Of a stretch of DNA of 64,000 bases, positions 19,551 through 29,900 are shown in pieces. The position numbers and the translations under genes were made by a program. The notes beneath the pieces are model-generated. The model did no database searches and was not told the origin of the DNA. It saw only the letters and a program-made list of their open reading frames with translations. This DNA comes from Bermanella sp049115935 (GTDB lineage: Bacteria; Pseudomonadota; Gammaproteobacteria; Pseudomonadales; Oceanobacteraceae). The stretch covers positions 1 to 64,000 of the forward strand of contig JAGDZK010000093.1 of NCBI GenBank assembly GCA_049115935.1, in the 5' to 3' direction. Each line of letters starts with the position of its first letter. The stretch's first letter is position 1.

Positions 19551-19974
19551 CGAGTACTTCCATTACCCACAATCTTAAGATGGCGCAGTCTACACATTCC
19601 TTTGGTTTTTTCTATACGAAGATATGAGCAATTCACTCTAGTTCACAAATTTTGTTTTTAACTAAAAATATTTTTAATGCAGGCCGAGCAAAAAAACTAA
19701 TACCTAGGCATTAGTTTTTAAATTAAAAAAGTCGCACCTTAATTAAAATCAATACCAAAACTAATACAGCGCACCATTATAATGTGAACCACTTCAAATT
19801 TTGAATTCTGTTTTATTTTTGATGTAAGCATTTTCTTACAAATAAGCAATACCGTAAGAGATTAAATCGTTATTTCCTAATGACTTGACAGCATCACTGT
19901 AAGAAGGTGGAATGCGCATCGCTGAACATTTATAAATTTATTAGTGCTTTTAAATTTAGTTAGGAAATTTTTAC
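19551..19974. promoter_or_regulatory. Divergent intergenic region between the giant lipoprotein and tssA
   Basis: No gene is present. This 424-bp AT-rich spacer must hold the promoters for the minus-strand lipoprotein gene and the plus-strand T6SS operon. A TATAAT lies at 19778-19783 without a good -35 box. A TTGACA at 19885-19890 lacks a good -10 box at standard spacing. A sigma-54-like element is listed separately. Confidence 0.5.
19908..19922 (+). promoter_or_regulatory. Possible sigma-54 (-24/-12) promoter for the T6SS operon
   Basis: The sequence TGGAATGCGCATCGC has the GG-N10-GC spacing that defines -24/-12 elements and lies about 52 bp before the tssA start. The match to TGGCAC-N5-TTGC is partial (TGGAAT and TCGC). 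Several T6SS clusters are known to be sigma-54 controlled through a VasH-type activator, but no such activator is encoded in this window. Confidence 0.3.
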
Positions 19975-21660
19975 ATGGATGTAAATCAAGAGATTCTTGA
20001 TCTTGCTATCAAACCAATTAGTGAGTCTGAATCATGTGGCGTGAACGCTAAATATGAGCCAGATTACGAAGCATTAGAATTTGAGATCTCTAAGTCTCAA
20101 TCACTTAATAGTGACTCTACTGATTGGGATCAAGTTGCTAAGTATTGCAAAAACATACTATCCAACATTAGTAAGGATTACCCTACTGCGTGTTATTACG
20201 CATATTCATTGACCCTTAAAAGCGGCTATTCTGGCATGCTTGACGGTTTTTCTTTAATTGAAAAAATGTCAGAACAATACTGGGACAACCTCTTCCCCCC
20301 CGTTAAACGCCTAAGAGCAAGACAAAATTCAACTCAATGGTTAATTGAAAAAATTGCGGCCTATTTAGAGAGTAATGAACCTAAAGAGTCTGATTTTATT
20401 TTTATTGGTGATATTGCTAGTACAGTTAAAAATCTAGATTTCCTGTTGGCTGACAAAATGTCCGAAAGCGCGCCTAACTTTGCCGACATCAATCGCCCGC
20501 TAAAACGTTTAAAAGAAATCGCTAAAGCTCAGGCAAAGGTTGAACCACCTAAGGCAGCAGTCGAACCAGCTATCGCGCAGCCAAACCCAGTAGCTGAAGA
20601 GGCACCAGCACAAGAAACAACAATGCCTGAAGAGCCAGCGCAAGCAGTTGCACAGGCACAGGTTCAAGCCAGCCCTCAGCCTGTTGCCACAAAGCCTACT
20701 GTTAAAACTGCTGAGGCGAGCCCAAAGAAAAGTAGTTCATCCCCTATTACTACTGAAGTAGTGGGCGATATACAAACTGAGCAAGATGCCAAAAAAGCAT
20801 TTAAACAAGCGCAGGATATCCTAAAAAAATTATCAGGCTACCACGCGCAAGTGAAAGCATCTGATCCAAAACGCTATCGTTATAGCCGCATGGCGCTATG
20901 GGGCAGCTTAGATAAATTACCGCCCGCTAAAGACAGTAAAACCCAATTACCCGCACCACCTGCTGATAAACTAAAAAAGGTAATTGAGTTATATGAAGCA
21001 AACGAATTTTTAGAGTGCATTGAGCTTGCTGAAAAAAGTGCCGATAAAATGCCTTACTGGTTTGACGGCAATCGTTACATTGTTTTAAGCCTTGAAGCCC
21101 TAGGCGCTGAATACGATAAAGCCAAATATGCGCTTGAACTTGAACTGCGTGAATTTATTAAGCGAGTACCTAAGATTATTGACCTTCAATATTCTAATGG
21201 CGAGCCTTTTGTAAGTGATGCCTGTAAAAACTGGCTGCATTCGCTTAACGAAACAAATACTGGCTCTGCTAGTACAGCATCTAGTGATCTTTTAGCCCCG
21301 GTTATTGATGACGCTAAAAAACTAGCACTTTCTGGCAAACTGGCCGAAGCATTTGATCTGCTTAACGAAGCGCCAGCAAAAACCAAACGCGATAAATTTA
21401 AAATTAAAATGGCTTGTGCAGAACTTGCCTGCCTTAACGGTCAAGTTAGAGTCGGTATTCCCATGCTTGAGCGTTTAGTAGAAGAAGTTCGTGTGTTAAC
21501 TGTTGCAGACTGGGAAAGTGATTTCTTGTCAAAAGCGTTAGCGCTTTTAGTGAATGCATATGAAAAATTAGACGAAACCGAATTAGCGCAAAAACAGCAA
21601 AAGAAAGAAGCCGCTTACGATCAGCTTTGTTGGTATAACCCAGCACTTATTTCACAATAA
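19975..21660 (+). CDS. tssA: TssA, T6SS cap/baseplate-associated protein
   Basis: 561 residues. The N-terminal ImpA_N domain (about residues 8-130) contains the YWDNLFPP motif typical of TssA. A Pro/Ala/Gln-rich linker follows at about 180-260. The C-terminal domain ends in QLCWYNPALISQ, resembling the conserved end of TssA proteins. TssA primes tail assembly on the baseplate and stays with the growing sheath in the cytoplasm. It is the first gene of the T6SS operon, with AGGA 9 bp before the ATG, and tssB follows 15 bp after its stop. The length fits the longer TssA classes. Confidence 0.9.
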   Translation: MDVNQEILDLAIKPISESESCGVNAKYEPDYEALEFEISKSQSLNSDSTDWDQVAKYCKNILSNISKDYPTACYYAYSLTLKSGYSGMLDGFSLIEKMSEQYWDNLFPPVKRLRARQNSTQWLIEKIAAYLESNEPKESDFIFIGDIASTVKNLDFLLADKMSESAPNFADINRPLKRLKEIAKAQAKVEPPKAAVEPAIAQPNPVAEEAPAQETTMPEEPAQAVAQAQVQASPQPVATKPTVKTAEASPKKSSSSPITTEVVGDIQTEQDAKKAFKQAQDILKKLSGYHAQVKASDPKRYRYSRMALWGSLDKLPPAKDSKTQLPAPPADKLKKVIELYEANEFLECIELAEKSADKMPYWFDGNRYIVLSLEALGAEYDKAKYALELELREFIKRVPKIIDLQYSNGEPFVSDACKNWLHSLNETNTGSASTASSDLLAPVIDDAKKLALSGKLAEAFDLLNEAPAKTKRDKFKIKMACAELACLNGQVRVGIPMLERLVEEVRVLTVADWESDFLSKALALLVNAYEKLDETELAQKQQKKEAAYDQLCWYNPALISQ

Positions 21661-21675
21661 CTTAAGGAGAAGGTT

Positions 21676-22158
21676 ATGGCCGATGGCAGCGTAGCCCCAA
21701 AAGAGCGAATTAATATCGCTTACAAATCCGACACTGGCAATGCATCAGAAAGTGTTGAACTACCACTTAAATTACTTGTTTTGGATGACTTTACAGGCAA
21801 AGAGAGTGATGAAGTCATTGAAGATCGTGACCCAATCAACATCAACAAAGAAAACTTTAATGATGTAGTGAAGAGTCATAATTTATCTATGGGCTTTTCT
21901 GTTGCTAACAAGCTTGAAGAGAATTCCGATGATGACATTAACGTTGATCTAACCATTAATAGCATCAAAGACTTCGACCCTGCAAAAGTAGCCGAACAAG
22001 TACCTGAGCTTGCAAGTTTACTTGAGCTGCGTCGCGCACTTCAAGCATTGCGCGGACCATTGGGTAACGTGCCTGCATTCCGTAAAACTATCCAAGCCAT
22101 TCTTGAGAACGACGATACTCGCGCTCAGGTTATGACTGAACTTGGCCTAACTGAGTAA
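21676..22158 (+). CDS. tssB: TssB, small contractile sheath subunit
   Basis: 160 residues, the normal TssB/VipA length. The typical start PKERINIAYKSDTG is followed by ELPLKLLVLDDF, the acidic DPININKENFNDV region and a C-terminal helix with LLELRRALQALRGPLGN. TssB pairs with TssC to build the contractile cytoplasmic sheath around the Hcp tube. It has an AAGGAGAAGG ribosome site and is followed 11 bp later by tssC. A second TssB-like sequence is fused to a TssC-like sequence at 30383-32077. Confidence 0.95.
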   Translation: MADGSVAPKERINIAYKSDTGNASESVELPLKLLVLDDFTGKESDEVIEDRDPININKENFNDVVKSHNLSMGFSVANKLEENSDDDINVDLTINSIKDFDPAKVAEQVPELASLLELRRALQALRGPLGNVPAFRKTIQAILENDDTRAQVMTELGLTE

Positions 22159-22169
22159 TAGGAGCGATT

Positions 22170-23639
22170 ATGTCTTTAGAAACAGATGAGGCCGTAATAG
22201 ACGCGCCTACCACCAGCCTGCTAGACCAAGTAATGGCTGAAACTCGCATGTCACCAGAAGATGATGGCTTCGAGACTGCCCGTAAAGGTGTTGAAGCTTT
22301 TATTAGTGATTTATTAAAGCCATCACGTAGCTTTGATAAAGTTGAGAAAAAACTGGTTGATGACATGATTGCGGCAATCGATCAAAAGATCAGCCTGCAA
22401 TTAGACGAAGTTATTCAAGCCCCTGAATTTAAAAAAATTGAAGGTGCATGGCGCGGTTTACGTTTTTTGGTTGATCGCACTGACTTTAGCCAAAATATTG
22501 CCATCGAAATGATTAGTACGTCTAAAGACGAACTAATTGAAGATTTTGAAGATGCACCAGATGTGACTCGCTCCGGTTTATACAAGCATGTTTACTCTGC
22601 TGAATATGGTCAGTTTGGTGGTAAACCTTACGGCGCCATCATTGGTGGTTATAACATTAACCCTACCGCACAAGACATGAAACTACTGCAAGATATGGCG
22701 TCTGTATCTGCTATGTCACACGCACCGTTTATCACCGCTGCTGGTCCTCGCTTTTTTGGTTTAGATAATTTTCAAGGCATGCCTGCGTTGAAAGATCTTG
22801 AATCTATTTTTGAAGGCCCACAATACGTTAAATGGAATGGTTTCCGTGATACTGATGATTCTCGTAACGTGGCTCTTACCGTTCCTCGCTTTATGTTGCG
22901 TGCACCTTACGGCGAAGACAATCAAGTTAAAGAATTTAATTACCAAGAAGGCATTGGTACTGAATTTGAAAAACTATGCTGGGGTAATGCGTCTTATGCG
23001 TTTGCTGCCAATATGTCACGTAGTTTTGCTAAATATCGCTGGTGTCCAAATGTTATTGGTCCACAAAGCGGTGGTGAAGTATTGGACCTTCCGGTTTACA
23101 AATACAAAGAAAATGGCGAAACAAAAATTTATAGCCCAACTGAAGTTATGCTTTCAGATCGTCAAGAATTTGAATTAGCAGAGCAAGGCTTTATTGGCTT
23201 AATTGCACGTAAAGGCACCGACAACGCAACATTCTTCTCGGCAAATACTTGTCAAAAAGCGAAATTCTTTGGCAACTCCCCTGAAGATAAGCAAGCCGAA
23301 ACAAACTTTAAGCTTGGCACTGAATTACCATACTTATTCATGATTGACCGCCTAGCTCATTACATTAAAGTACTTCAACGCGAACACATTGGTAGCTGGA
23401 AAACAAAGAACGATCTTGATCGTGAATTGAATAACTGGGTTAGACAATATGTTGCTGACCAAGATAATCCACCACCAGAAGTACGTAGTCGTAAACCATT
23501 ACGCGAAGCTCGCATTATAGTAAGCGATGATGAAGGAAACCCAGGTTTCTATCGAGTAGAAATGCATGTTCGTCCTCATTTTAAATATATGGGTTCGAGC
23601 TTTACATTATCTCTTGCTGGCAAGTTGGATAAAGAATAG
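22170..23639 (+). CDS. tssC: TssC, large contractile sheath subunit
   Basis: 489 residues, standard for TssC/VipB. The N-terminal helix LLDQVMAETRM (residues 17-27) corresponds to the region of VipB known to be bound by the ClpV N-domain after contraction. The conserved core includes EFKKIEGAWRGLRFL, EDFEDAPDVTRSGLY and EYGQFGGKPYG. The C-terminus has DNPPPEVRSRKPLREA and PHFKYMGSSFTLSLAG. It forms the sheath with TssB. The spacing with tssB indicates translational coupling; hcp follows after 58 bp. Confidence 0.95.
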   Translation: MSLETDEAVIDAPTTSLLDQVMAETRMSPEDDGFETARKGVEAFISDLLKPSRSFDKVEKKLVDDMIAAIDQKISLQLDEVIQAPEFKKIEGAWRGLRFLVDRTDFSQNIAIEMISTSKDELIEDFEDAPDVTRSGLYKHVYSAEYGQFGGKPYGAIIGGYNINPTAQDMKLLQDMASVSAMSHAPFITAAGPRFFGLDNFQGMPALKDLESIFEGPQYVKWNGFRDTDDSRNVALTVPRFMLRAPYGEDNQVKEFNYQEGIGTEFEKLCWGNASYAFAANMSRSFAKYRWCPNVIGPQSGGEVLDLPVYKYKENGETKIYSPTEVMLSDRQEFELAEQGFIGLIARKGTDNATFFSANTCQKAKFFGNSPEDKQAETNFKLGTELPYLFMIDRLAHYIKVLQREHIGSWKTKNDLDRELNNWVRQYVADQDNPPPEVRSRKPLREARIIVSDDEGNPGFYRVEMHVRPHFKYMGSSFTLSLAGKLDKE

Positions 23640-23697
23640 TTACAGATTCCCTGAAACTATTTTTTTACCATACCTTAAAACATAAAAGGAGTATTAC

Positions 23698-24210
23698 ATG
23701 GCAATTCCAGCCTATATGACTATCGAAGGTCAAAACCAAGGTGACATTAGTTCTGGCGCCCTATCTGAAGATTCAGTAGGCACAGCAACTCAAGAAGGCC
23801 ACGAAGATGAAATAATGATTCAGGCTTTCACTCACAACGTTCCTCGCGGTACAAATGATCAAAGCGGTCAGATCACTAGTATGCCTGCAATGAAGCCAAT
23901 GAAGATTACTAAGTTCATTGATAAAGCTTCTCCGTTGCTACATAACGCGCTGACTACTGGTGAACAACTTAACGTTGAAATCAACTGGTATCGTATTTCT
24001 GCAAGTGGTGAAGAAGAACTTTACTACGTAATGGAACTAGAGAACGCTGTTCTTGTTGATATTGAAACTATTCTTCCTAGCGTTGGCGACCCATCTATGG
24101 CTCACCTTGCTCACATGGAAGTTTTACATATCAACCCAGGTGCGATTACTTGGACTCACGAAGCTGCAGGTACTGAAGGTGCTTACCGCTTTGGTGCTAG
24201 CCAAGCTTAA
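23698..24210 (+). CDS. hcp: Hcp tube protein 1 (TssD)
   Basis: 170 residues of the Hcp1 family, starting MAIPAYMTIEGQNQGDI and containing the usual ITKFIDKASPLLHNAL segment and the LHINPGAITWTHEAAGTEG end. Hexameric rings stack into the inner tube that is expelled through the sheath. A strong AAAGGAG site lies 7 bp before the ATG. A GC-rich hairpin follows immediately (24222-24247) and could separate high hcp expression from the downstream genes. A second, divergent Hcp is encoded at 32094-32576. Confidence 0.95.
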   Translation: MAIPAYMTIEGQNQGDISSGALSEDSVGTATQEGHEDEIMIQAFTHNVPRGTNDQSGQITSMPAMKPMKITKFIDKASPLLHNALTTGEQLNVEINWYRISASGEEELYYVMELENAVLVDIETILPSVGDPSMAHLAHMEVLHINPGAITWTHEAAGTEGAYRFGASQA

Positions 24211-24221
24211 TCCGCTCAAGG

Positions 24222-24247
24222 TAAAGCGGCGCTTAGGCGCCGCTTTA
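24222..24247 (+). terminator. Strong hairpin between hcp and tssJ
   Basis: Perfect 11-bp stem TAAAGCGGCGC with GCGCCGCTTTA and a 4-nt loop TTAG, 12 bp after the hcp stop. The T-rich end is inside the stem and followed by TTAGG, so it may act as a partial terminator or an RNA-processing/stability element, not a full stop, since tssJ starts 12 bp later. Confidence 0.65.
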
Positions 24248-24258
24248 TTAGGTATATT

Positions 24259-24861
24259 ATGAAAGTTATATCTCTTATTACAGTTATTTTATTTATTTCA
24301 GCTTGTGCTGGTAAAACCAGTTTAGAAGTGGCACCTGATGATTGGGTTTTTGAAGATCGCGCCATTCATTTGCACCTGGTAAGCCCGTCTGATCTAAATG
24401 CCATTAGTGGCCGCCCTCATTCTATTGCATTGGGTGTTTTTCAGTTAAGTGATCCAAATACATTTTTAGGTTTATCTGAAACCAAAGAAGGTGCCTTGCA
24501 ATTACTCAATACGGGTCGTATTGATGACACGATTGCACAGTTTTCACGAATTATTTTACAACCAGGCGAAGAAAAAGTAGCCACGCTACCAAGAGCACAA
24601 GGGGCCAAATATATTGCCCTTATCTCTGGTTATTATGGTTTAAACACCGAGTTAGACATTAAAGTTTTTAATATTCCCATAAAGCCTGCAAAAAGAGGTT
24701 TTGTGGACTTAGCGTTATCTAACTTAGGTTTAATCGCTAACGAAGCCAAAGCTATTCCTGATGACATCTACATTGATGTCTCAATGGGGCGTAAAAGCAC
24801 CAAGAAATTTACGCTTTTGAAAGAAGAAGAAATTAACGTATTAACATCAAGTGATTTTTAA
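24259..24861 (+). CDS. tssJ: TssJ outer-membrane lipoprotein
   Basis: 200 residues with a lipoprotein signal (lipobox ISAC, Cys16). The mature part begins with a WVFEDRAIHLHLVSPSDLN strand, then GRPHSIALGVFQLSDPNTF and a loop-rich beta-sandwich, which matches the TssJ/VasD family. TssJ anchors the TssJLM membrane complex to the outer membrane and contacts the TssM periplasmic domain. At 200 aa it is slightly longer than many TssJ proteins. It lies immediately after the hcp hairpin and 29 bp before tssK. Confidence 0.9.
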   Translation: MKVISLITVILFISACAGKTSLEVAPDDWVFEDRAIHLHLVSPSDLNAISGRPHSIALGVFQLSDPNTFLGLSETKEGALQLLNTGRIDDTIAQFSRIILQPGEEKVATLPRAQGAKYIALISGYYGLNTELDIKVFNIPIKPAKRGFVDLALSNLGLIANEAKAIPDDIYIDVSMGRKSTKKFTLLKEEEINVLTSSDF

Positions 24862-24890
24862 TCGTTTGAAGCATTTTTAAGGACGAAATC

Positions 24891-26270
24891 GTGAGCCAAT
24901 CACAACCTATATTCTGGCATCATGGCATGTTTTTACAGCCACAGCATTTTCAACAAAGTGAGCAATACGTTAATGAACAAGTTAACGTATTTAAAAAACA
25001 TGTTTCTCCTTGGATGTGGGGCTTCACACAACTTGATATTGCAACACAAGCCCTAGCATCAAAAAAAGTGGAACTGCAAAGCGCTGAGTTACTCATGGAA
25101 GATGGCACCTACATTAAATTAGGTGACAATGCATTTGTAAGTTCTCGTTCAATTGAAGGTGTTGATATTGACCCTGAATCACCAAATACGGTGTACCTTG
25201 CGTTAAAAAAACAATCTGGTTTTTCTTCTAATACCACTAAAATCTCGGATATTTCAGAAGCGGCGAATGTCAGCACACGCTATTTTACGTTTATCGATCC
25301 GACAGAACTAAACGACCGTTATACTCATGGTGAATCGGCTCAGGTTCATCAGTTAACGTTAAAGCTTGATATTGTTCTTGAGTCTGAAAAAGAAAATTAC
25401 ACTGAATATCATTTAATTCCGTTTGCGCAAATTGCACTAGACGGTGAAAACCACGTTTATATTTCGGATTACATTCCACCTTGTTTAAACATTCAAGGTA
25501 GCCAGAAGCTAATCAAACAACTTACCGAATTAAAAGATGAGTTAGCCGGTCGTGCCATACAACTTAAAACTGGCTTAGCTATGCTTGGTTCTAACTTAGA
25601 TGCCAACAGCCTACGTTACCGTATGAGTTTACAGGCCCTATCGCGCTATGTACCTCGTTTAGCCCATGAAGTTTCTACCCCTCAAGTTCAGCCTTGGACC
25701 GTTTATGGTGGCTTAAGAGAATTAAGTGGCGAAATTAGTACGTTTACAAGCGAAGTAAACTTACTGGGTGAAACAAATAAAGGTGAGAAATTATTACCTA
25801 ATTACACTCATCTAAATACTGGGCAATGTTTTTCGAATATTCGTGGCCTGATTAACCGCTTACTAAACGAAATTTCGGTTGGACCACAGTTCTTAGTTGA
25901 AATGGTTCGTGAAGAGCAATCTTTCAAAGCAGACATTCCGAAAGATTTCTTTGAAGAAAAAGCCGATTTCTACCTAATCTTAAACAGCGCTGAAGAGTGG
26001 GATGTATTTAGCCAGTCGTTATTTACAACCGCTAAGCTTGCTTCTAAAAATACGATTGATGTATTGATCGAGCGATCACTACCAGGTATTGGTTTGATCC
26101 ATTCGCCAACGGCACCAGCAGGATTACCTAAAAAAGACCAAGCCAGTTATGTGCGTATTGATATTCATGATGATGAATGGCAATCCATTGAGCGTTTTCA
26201 AAGTCTGGTTATGCATTGGGATGATGCACCTGATGACCTTAAAGTTGAACTGGTTATCTTGAAGCGATAG
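24891..26270 (+). CDS. tssK: TssK baseplate protein
   Basis: 459 residues, starting at GTG with AAGGA about 8 bp upstream. The N-terminus contains the family hallmark IFWHHGMFLQPQHFQQSEQY. TssK trimers link the TssFG-E wedge of the baseplate to the TssL/TssM membrane complex. It sits in the usual order between tssJ and tssL, with 10 bp to tssL. Confidence 0.95.
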   Translation: MSQSQPIFWHHGMFLQPQHFQQSEQYVNEQVNVFKKHVSPWMWGFTQLDIATQALASKKVELQSAELLMEDGTYIKLGDNAFVSSRSIEGVDIDPESPNTVYLALKKQSGFSSNTTKISDISEAANVSTRYFTFIDPTELNDRYTHGESAQVHQLTLKLDIVLESEKENYTEYHLIPFAQIALDGENHVYISDYIPPCLNIQGSQKLIKQLTELKDELAGRAIQLKTGLAMLGSNLDANSLRYRMSLQALSRYVPRLAHEVSTPQVQPWTVYGGLRELSGEISTFTSEVNLLGETNKGEKLLPNYTHLNTGQCFSNIRGLINRLLNEISVGPQFLVEMVREEQSFKADIPKDFFEEKADFYLILNSAEEWDVFSQSLFTTAKLASKNTIDVLIERSLPGIGLIHSPTAPAGLPKKDQASYVRIDIHDDEWQSIERFQSLVMHWDDAPDDLKVELVILKR

Positions 26271-26280
26271 GGACGAAATT

Positions 26281-26952
26281 ATGCGATTAGTAGATTTTTA
26301 TATTGACCCGATTCTTAAAATCAATCAGGCCAAAGCGGACATTCAATTTTTAGAAGAAAATTGGGAGTCATTTAAAGCGGACCTTATCAGCAGCTTGTTA
26401 GATGCTCAGGTAAGCGCGGTTAAATCGGGCTTTCCTGAGAAGACATGTGCTGATGCTTTGTTTCCTATTATTGCTTATATTGATGAGTGCATTTTAACAT
26501 CAGAATGGCAAACTCGATCTTTATGGCAAAAGAACTCTTTACAGCGCCACTTCTTTAATACCACTAATTCGGGTTATGAATTTTATGAACGCTTGCATCA
26601 ACTGAATCGACAGGGTGATGATCGTAGTGTGCGTGAGATTTACTTATTATGTTTAAGCCTAGGCTATAAAGGTCGTTACTTCTCCCCGCAGGATCGCCCA
26701 AAAATCGAAGAAATTCGGGTATTTAATTTAAGTTTACTATTGCCAAATGATGCCAATAAGGTTTTTGAAAAATCAACCTTATTTACTGATGCTTATCATG
26801 AACATGACCAAGTAAATACCTTGCGCAAATCAAGAATCAACTTGATTCCTTTTTTTGCTATCACCCCTTTTATTGTCGTGACTGCCACACTTATTTTTTA
26901 CTCCTTCCAGATTGGCCAAGGTTTAAATAGCATTATGGAATTGGTGAAATAA
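26281..26952 (+). CDS. tssL: TssL (DotU-like) inner-membrane protein
   Basis: 223 residues. The cytoplasmic DotU domain includes YIDECILTSEW and the FYERLHQL region. It is followed by one C-terminal membrane helix at about residues 192-212 and a very short periplasmic tail. No OmpA-like peptidoglycan-binding domain is present, so envelope anchoring must come from other components. TssL forms the inner-membrane complex with TssM, whose gene begins 1 bp after this stop. Confidence 0.92.
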   Translation: MRLVDFYIDPILKINQAKADIQFLEENWESFKADLISSLLDAQVSAVKSGFPEKTCADALFPIIAYIDECILTSEWQTRSLWQKNSLQRHFFNTTNSGYEFYERLHQLNRQGDDRSVREIYLLCLSLGYKGRYFSPQDRPKIEEIRVFNLSLLLPNDANKVFEKSTLFTDAYHEHDQVNTLRKSRINLIPFFAITPFIVVTATLIFYSFQIGQGLNSIMELVK

Positions 26953-26953
26953 G

Positions 26954-29900
26954 ATGAAAACATTTTTACGCATATTAATGTGGATTTTTGTCGCATTACT
27001 TGTCAGCGCCATTGTTCTCAGTGTTAACTATTTACTCGAGCAACCCCTCGAAAACGGCCTAATGGCACTTGCTGTTATTTTTGGCTTATATTTAACGTTT
27101 ATTTTGCTACGTAAACTATTTATTCGTTTACGGGCAAAAGCTCAGGTACGAGGCTTACTTAATCTAGGCAAAGAAGATGAAGTAGACGATGAGCTAGGCA
27201 TGACCAGCGCTGAGCTAAATCGCTCTTTAAAAAATGGCTGGAATACAACGATTAAAGCGTTGAAAAAATCACAGCTTAAATATCAAGGTGATCCGCTTTA
27301 TGCCCTACCTTGGTATATGGTATTTGGCCGTCCAACTTCGGGTAAAAGTACCAGCCTTAGAAACTCAAAATTACTGCTCCCTTCTATTGATTTGTCTGAA
27401 CATAAAGACGGCTCAACCCTAAACCTTGAATGGTGGTTGTATGAAGAAGGTATCGTCATTGATACGGCTGGTCGTTACGCTGTCCCTGACAATATGGAGC
27501 GTGACCGTAAAGAGTGGAATTCCTTACTTAGCATGATTGCCAAGCACCGCCAAAAAGAGCCGTTAAACGGTTTAGTTTTGGCTATTGCTGCTGACCGCTT
27601 GCTGGGTTGCTCCGAAGAAGAGATCTTAGAAGAAGGTCGCCAAGTACGTAATAGCATCAACCATTTGATGGACAAACTTGAGGTGAAAGTACCCGTTTAT
27701 TTAATGGTAACAAAATCTGATTTAATTCCAGGTTTTAAAGAATGGGCGGAATATCTACCAGAAGAGTTAAAAACCCAAGCTATGGGTTATTTAAACGAAG
27801 CCACTACCAGTGATGTTGACACGGTTGTAGATAAAGCATTAGACAACGTACTGGATCGCTTGAAAGAAGTACGCTTGTTAATGATGGAGCAAACTGAAAA
27901 CCCAGATGCCAGTCTGTTAACGCTACCACGATCTATGGAGTCCATTCGTAGTGGTTTACACGTTTTTATTAAAACCGCATTAAAGGGCAATGCTTATCAG
28001 GAAGCACCACACTTTCGTGGGCTGTATTTCAGCTCAAGCTTACAAGAAAAAAATGGCGAGAATGTACGTAATGGTTTGTTCCTACATGATTTTTTCACCA
28101 AGATTTTACCCGCTGACCGTGGCTCATTAATTAGCTTACCTTCTGCTCTTCGCATTAAAAGTGCTGCACGAAAATATGCTTTGGGTATCAGCGGTGCTGT
28201 CACCTTTAGCTCTATCGTTGGTTTAACCGCTCTTTATAATACCGATAAAGCAGTACTGGATGATATTTATACTAACTATGGCGATACCGCTATATCCGTT
28301 AGTAAAGAGCAAACGCCTAGTGATGTACTGGTTTCGGCATATCGACTAAAAAACTTAATTGATTCTATGACGGCGTATAAAGAGCAAGAATACTTGCCTT
28401 GGACCACCTTACTCGGCCAAGCCAATCAAGTTGATACTCTACGTGATCAATTTTTAGAGTTTGTACGCGTTAATCTAATGAAACCCTATGACAGCCAATT
28501 AAAGCTTTCAATTGATCAGCTAAAAGAAGGCCAAACCAGTGCCTTAGCCGGTGGTTTAGTTAGACGTATTAATGTGATTCAAAATCGCTTAGCACCCGAT
28601 AGTGATATTCCGGTTATGCCAATTGGTAGTGAATATTTACTTGTGCAAAACGATTCTATTGATGCTGAAGAGTCTGAACTATTTAACGAAGTATATTCTG
28701 CTTACGTTGGATGGACACATTCATTAGTCGACTTAGCAGAAGAAAAGAAAACACTGCAAGCCGCGCTACTTTATTTAGTTAAACATAACCACGGTGACTA
28801 TAACTGGATTGTGCAATGGGCAAATTCTCAAGACTTTGATGGTTATCGTTTGAAAGACTTCTGGGGTGGCAGCTATAAGGTAGTTAATCCACCGACCATA
28901 GATGCAGCTTACACACTTGAAGGCTATGAATTTATCCAAGAGTTTTTAACTGAGTTTAAACTAGCCAATAGTGAAGATAAGCAATTATCTGAAATTCAAG
29001 AAGACTTTGATAAGTATTACCAACGTCAATATATCGAAGCTTGGTTGTCATTTGCCCAGCGCTTTGATGAAGGCAAATTACAACAACGAGACAAAAAAGA
29101 ATGGCAACAACTGCTAGAGCGTTTCGCCACAGCTGATAACCCATACTTTTCATTACTCGATACGATGAATGAGCAACTGTCGGTTTTTGAAAGTGCTAAT
29201 TTCAACTCAAAAGAACAACTAGCATTTTTTGCTGAAGTGCAGTCTTATTCTGTTGCTGATGGACGTAAAGGCAAGCCCAATACCAAGCTACTTAAAAAGG
29301 CACTTGGTAAGTTTGGTAAAGTCGGCAAGATGGCCAAAAAAGCCATGAAAATCCATAAAAAAGCCACTAAAGGTCAAAAAGGTGGTGAGCAAATGGATTC
29401 TGCACTAGACGATGCGGTTGTGGCGGTTGATGCATACAAACAAGCCCTTGCCGAAATTGCATTTAAGTCAGATTCGCGCACTCAATCACTTAGCTCTGTT
29501 ACGGACTTATTTAAAGTACCTGATGCATTAGAAAGCGGTAATGGTTCAATGGGCACCGCATGGATGTCCATTAAAGAATTACAAGCCTTGATTGGTAAGC
29601 CTGTTTCTACTTCAAAAGTGTTCTGGCATCTATTTGTTGGCCCTATGTACGCCATTTATGACTACATGGAAAACGAAAGCAGCTGTGAAATTCAAGACCG
29701 CTGGCAGAACGATGTTTTAGCCACACTAGATGGCGTCAGCAGTAACCAGATCGGTAATCTGGTGGTTGGTGAAGGCGGCGTGCTTTGGAACTTCCTAGAT
29801 ACTCAGATCGAACCGTTTATCGAGAAAAAATATAAACGTGGCATCGTGCGTGCAAATGTTGAGCAACGCAGTATTAAGCTAAGTGAAGAATTATTGGAAG

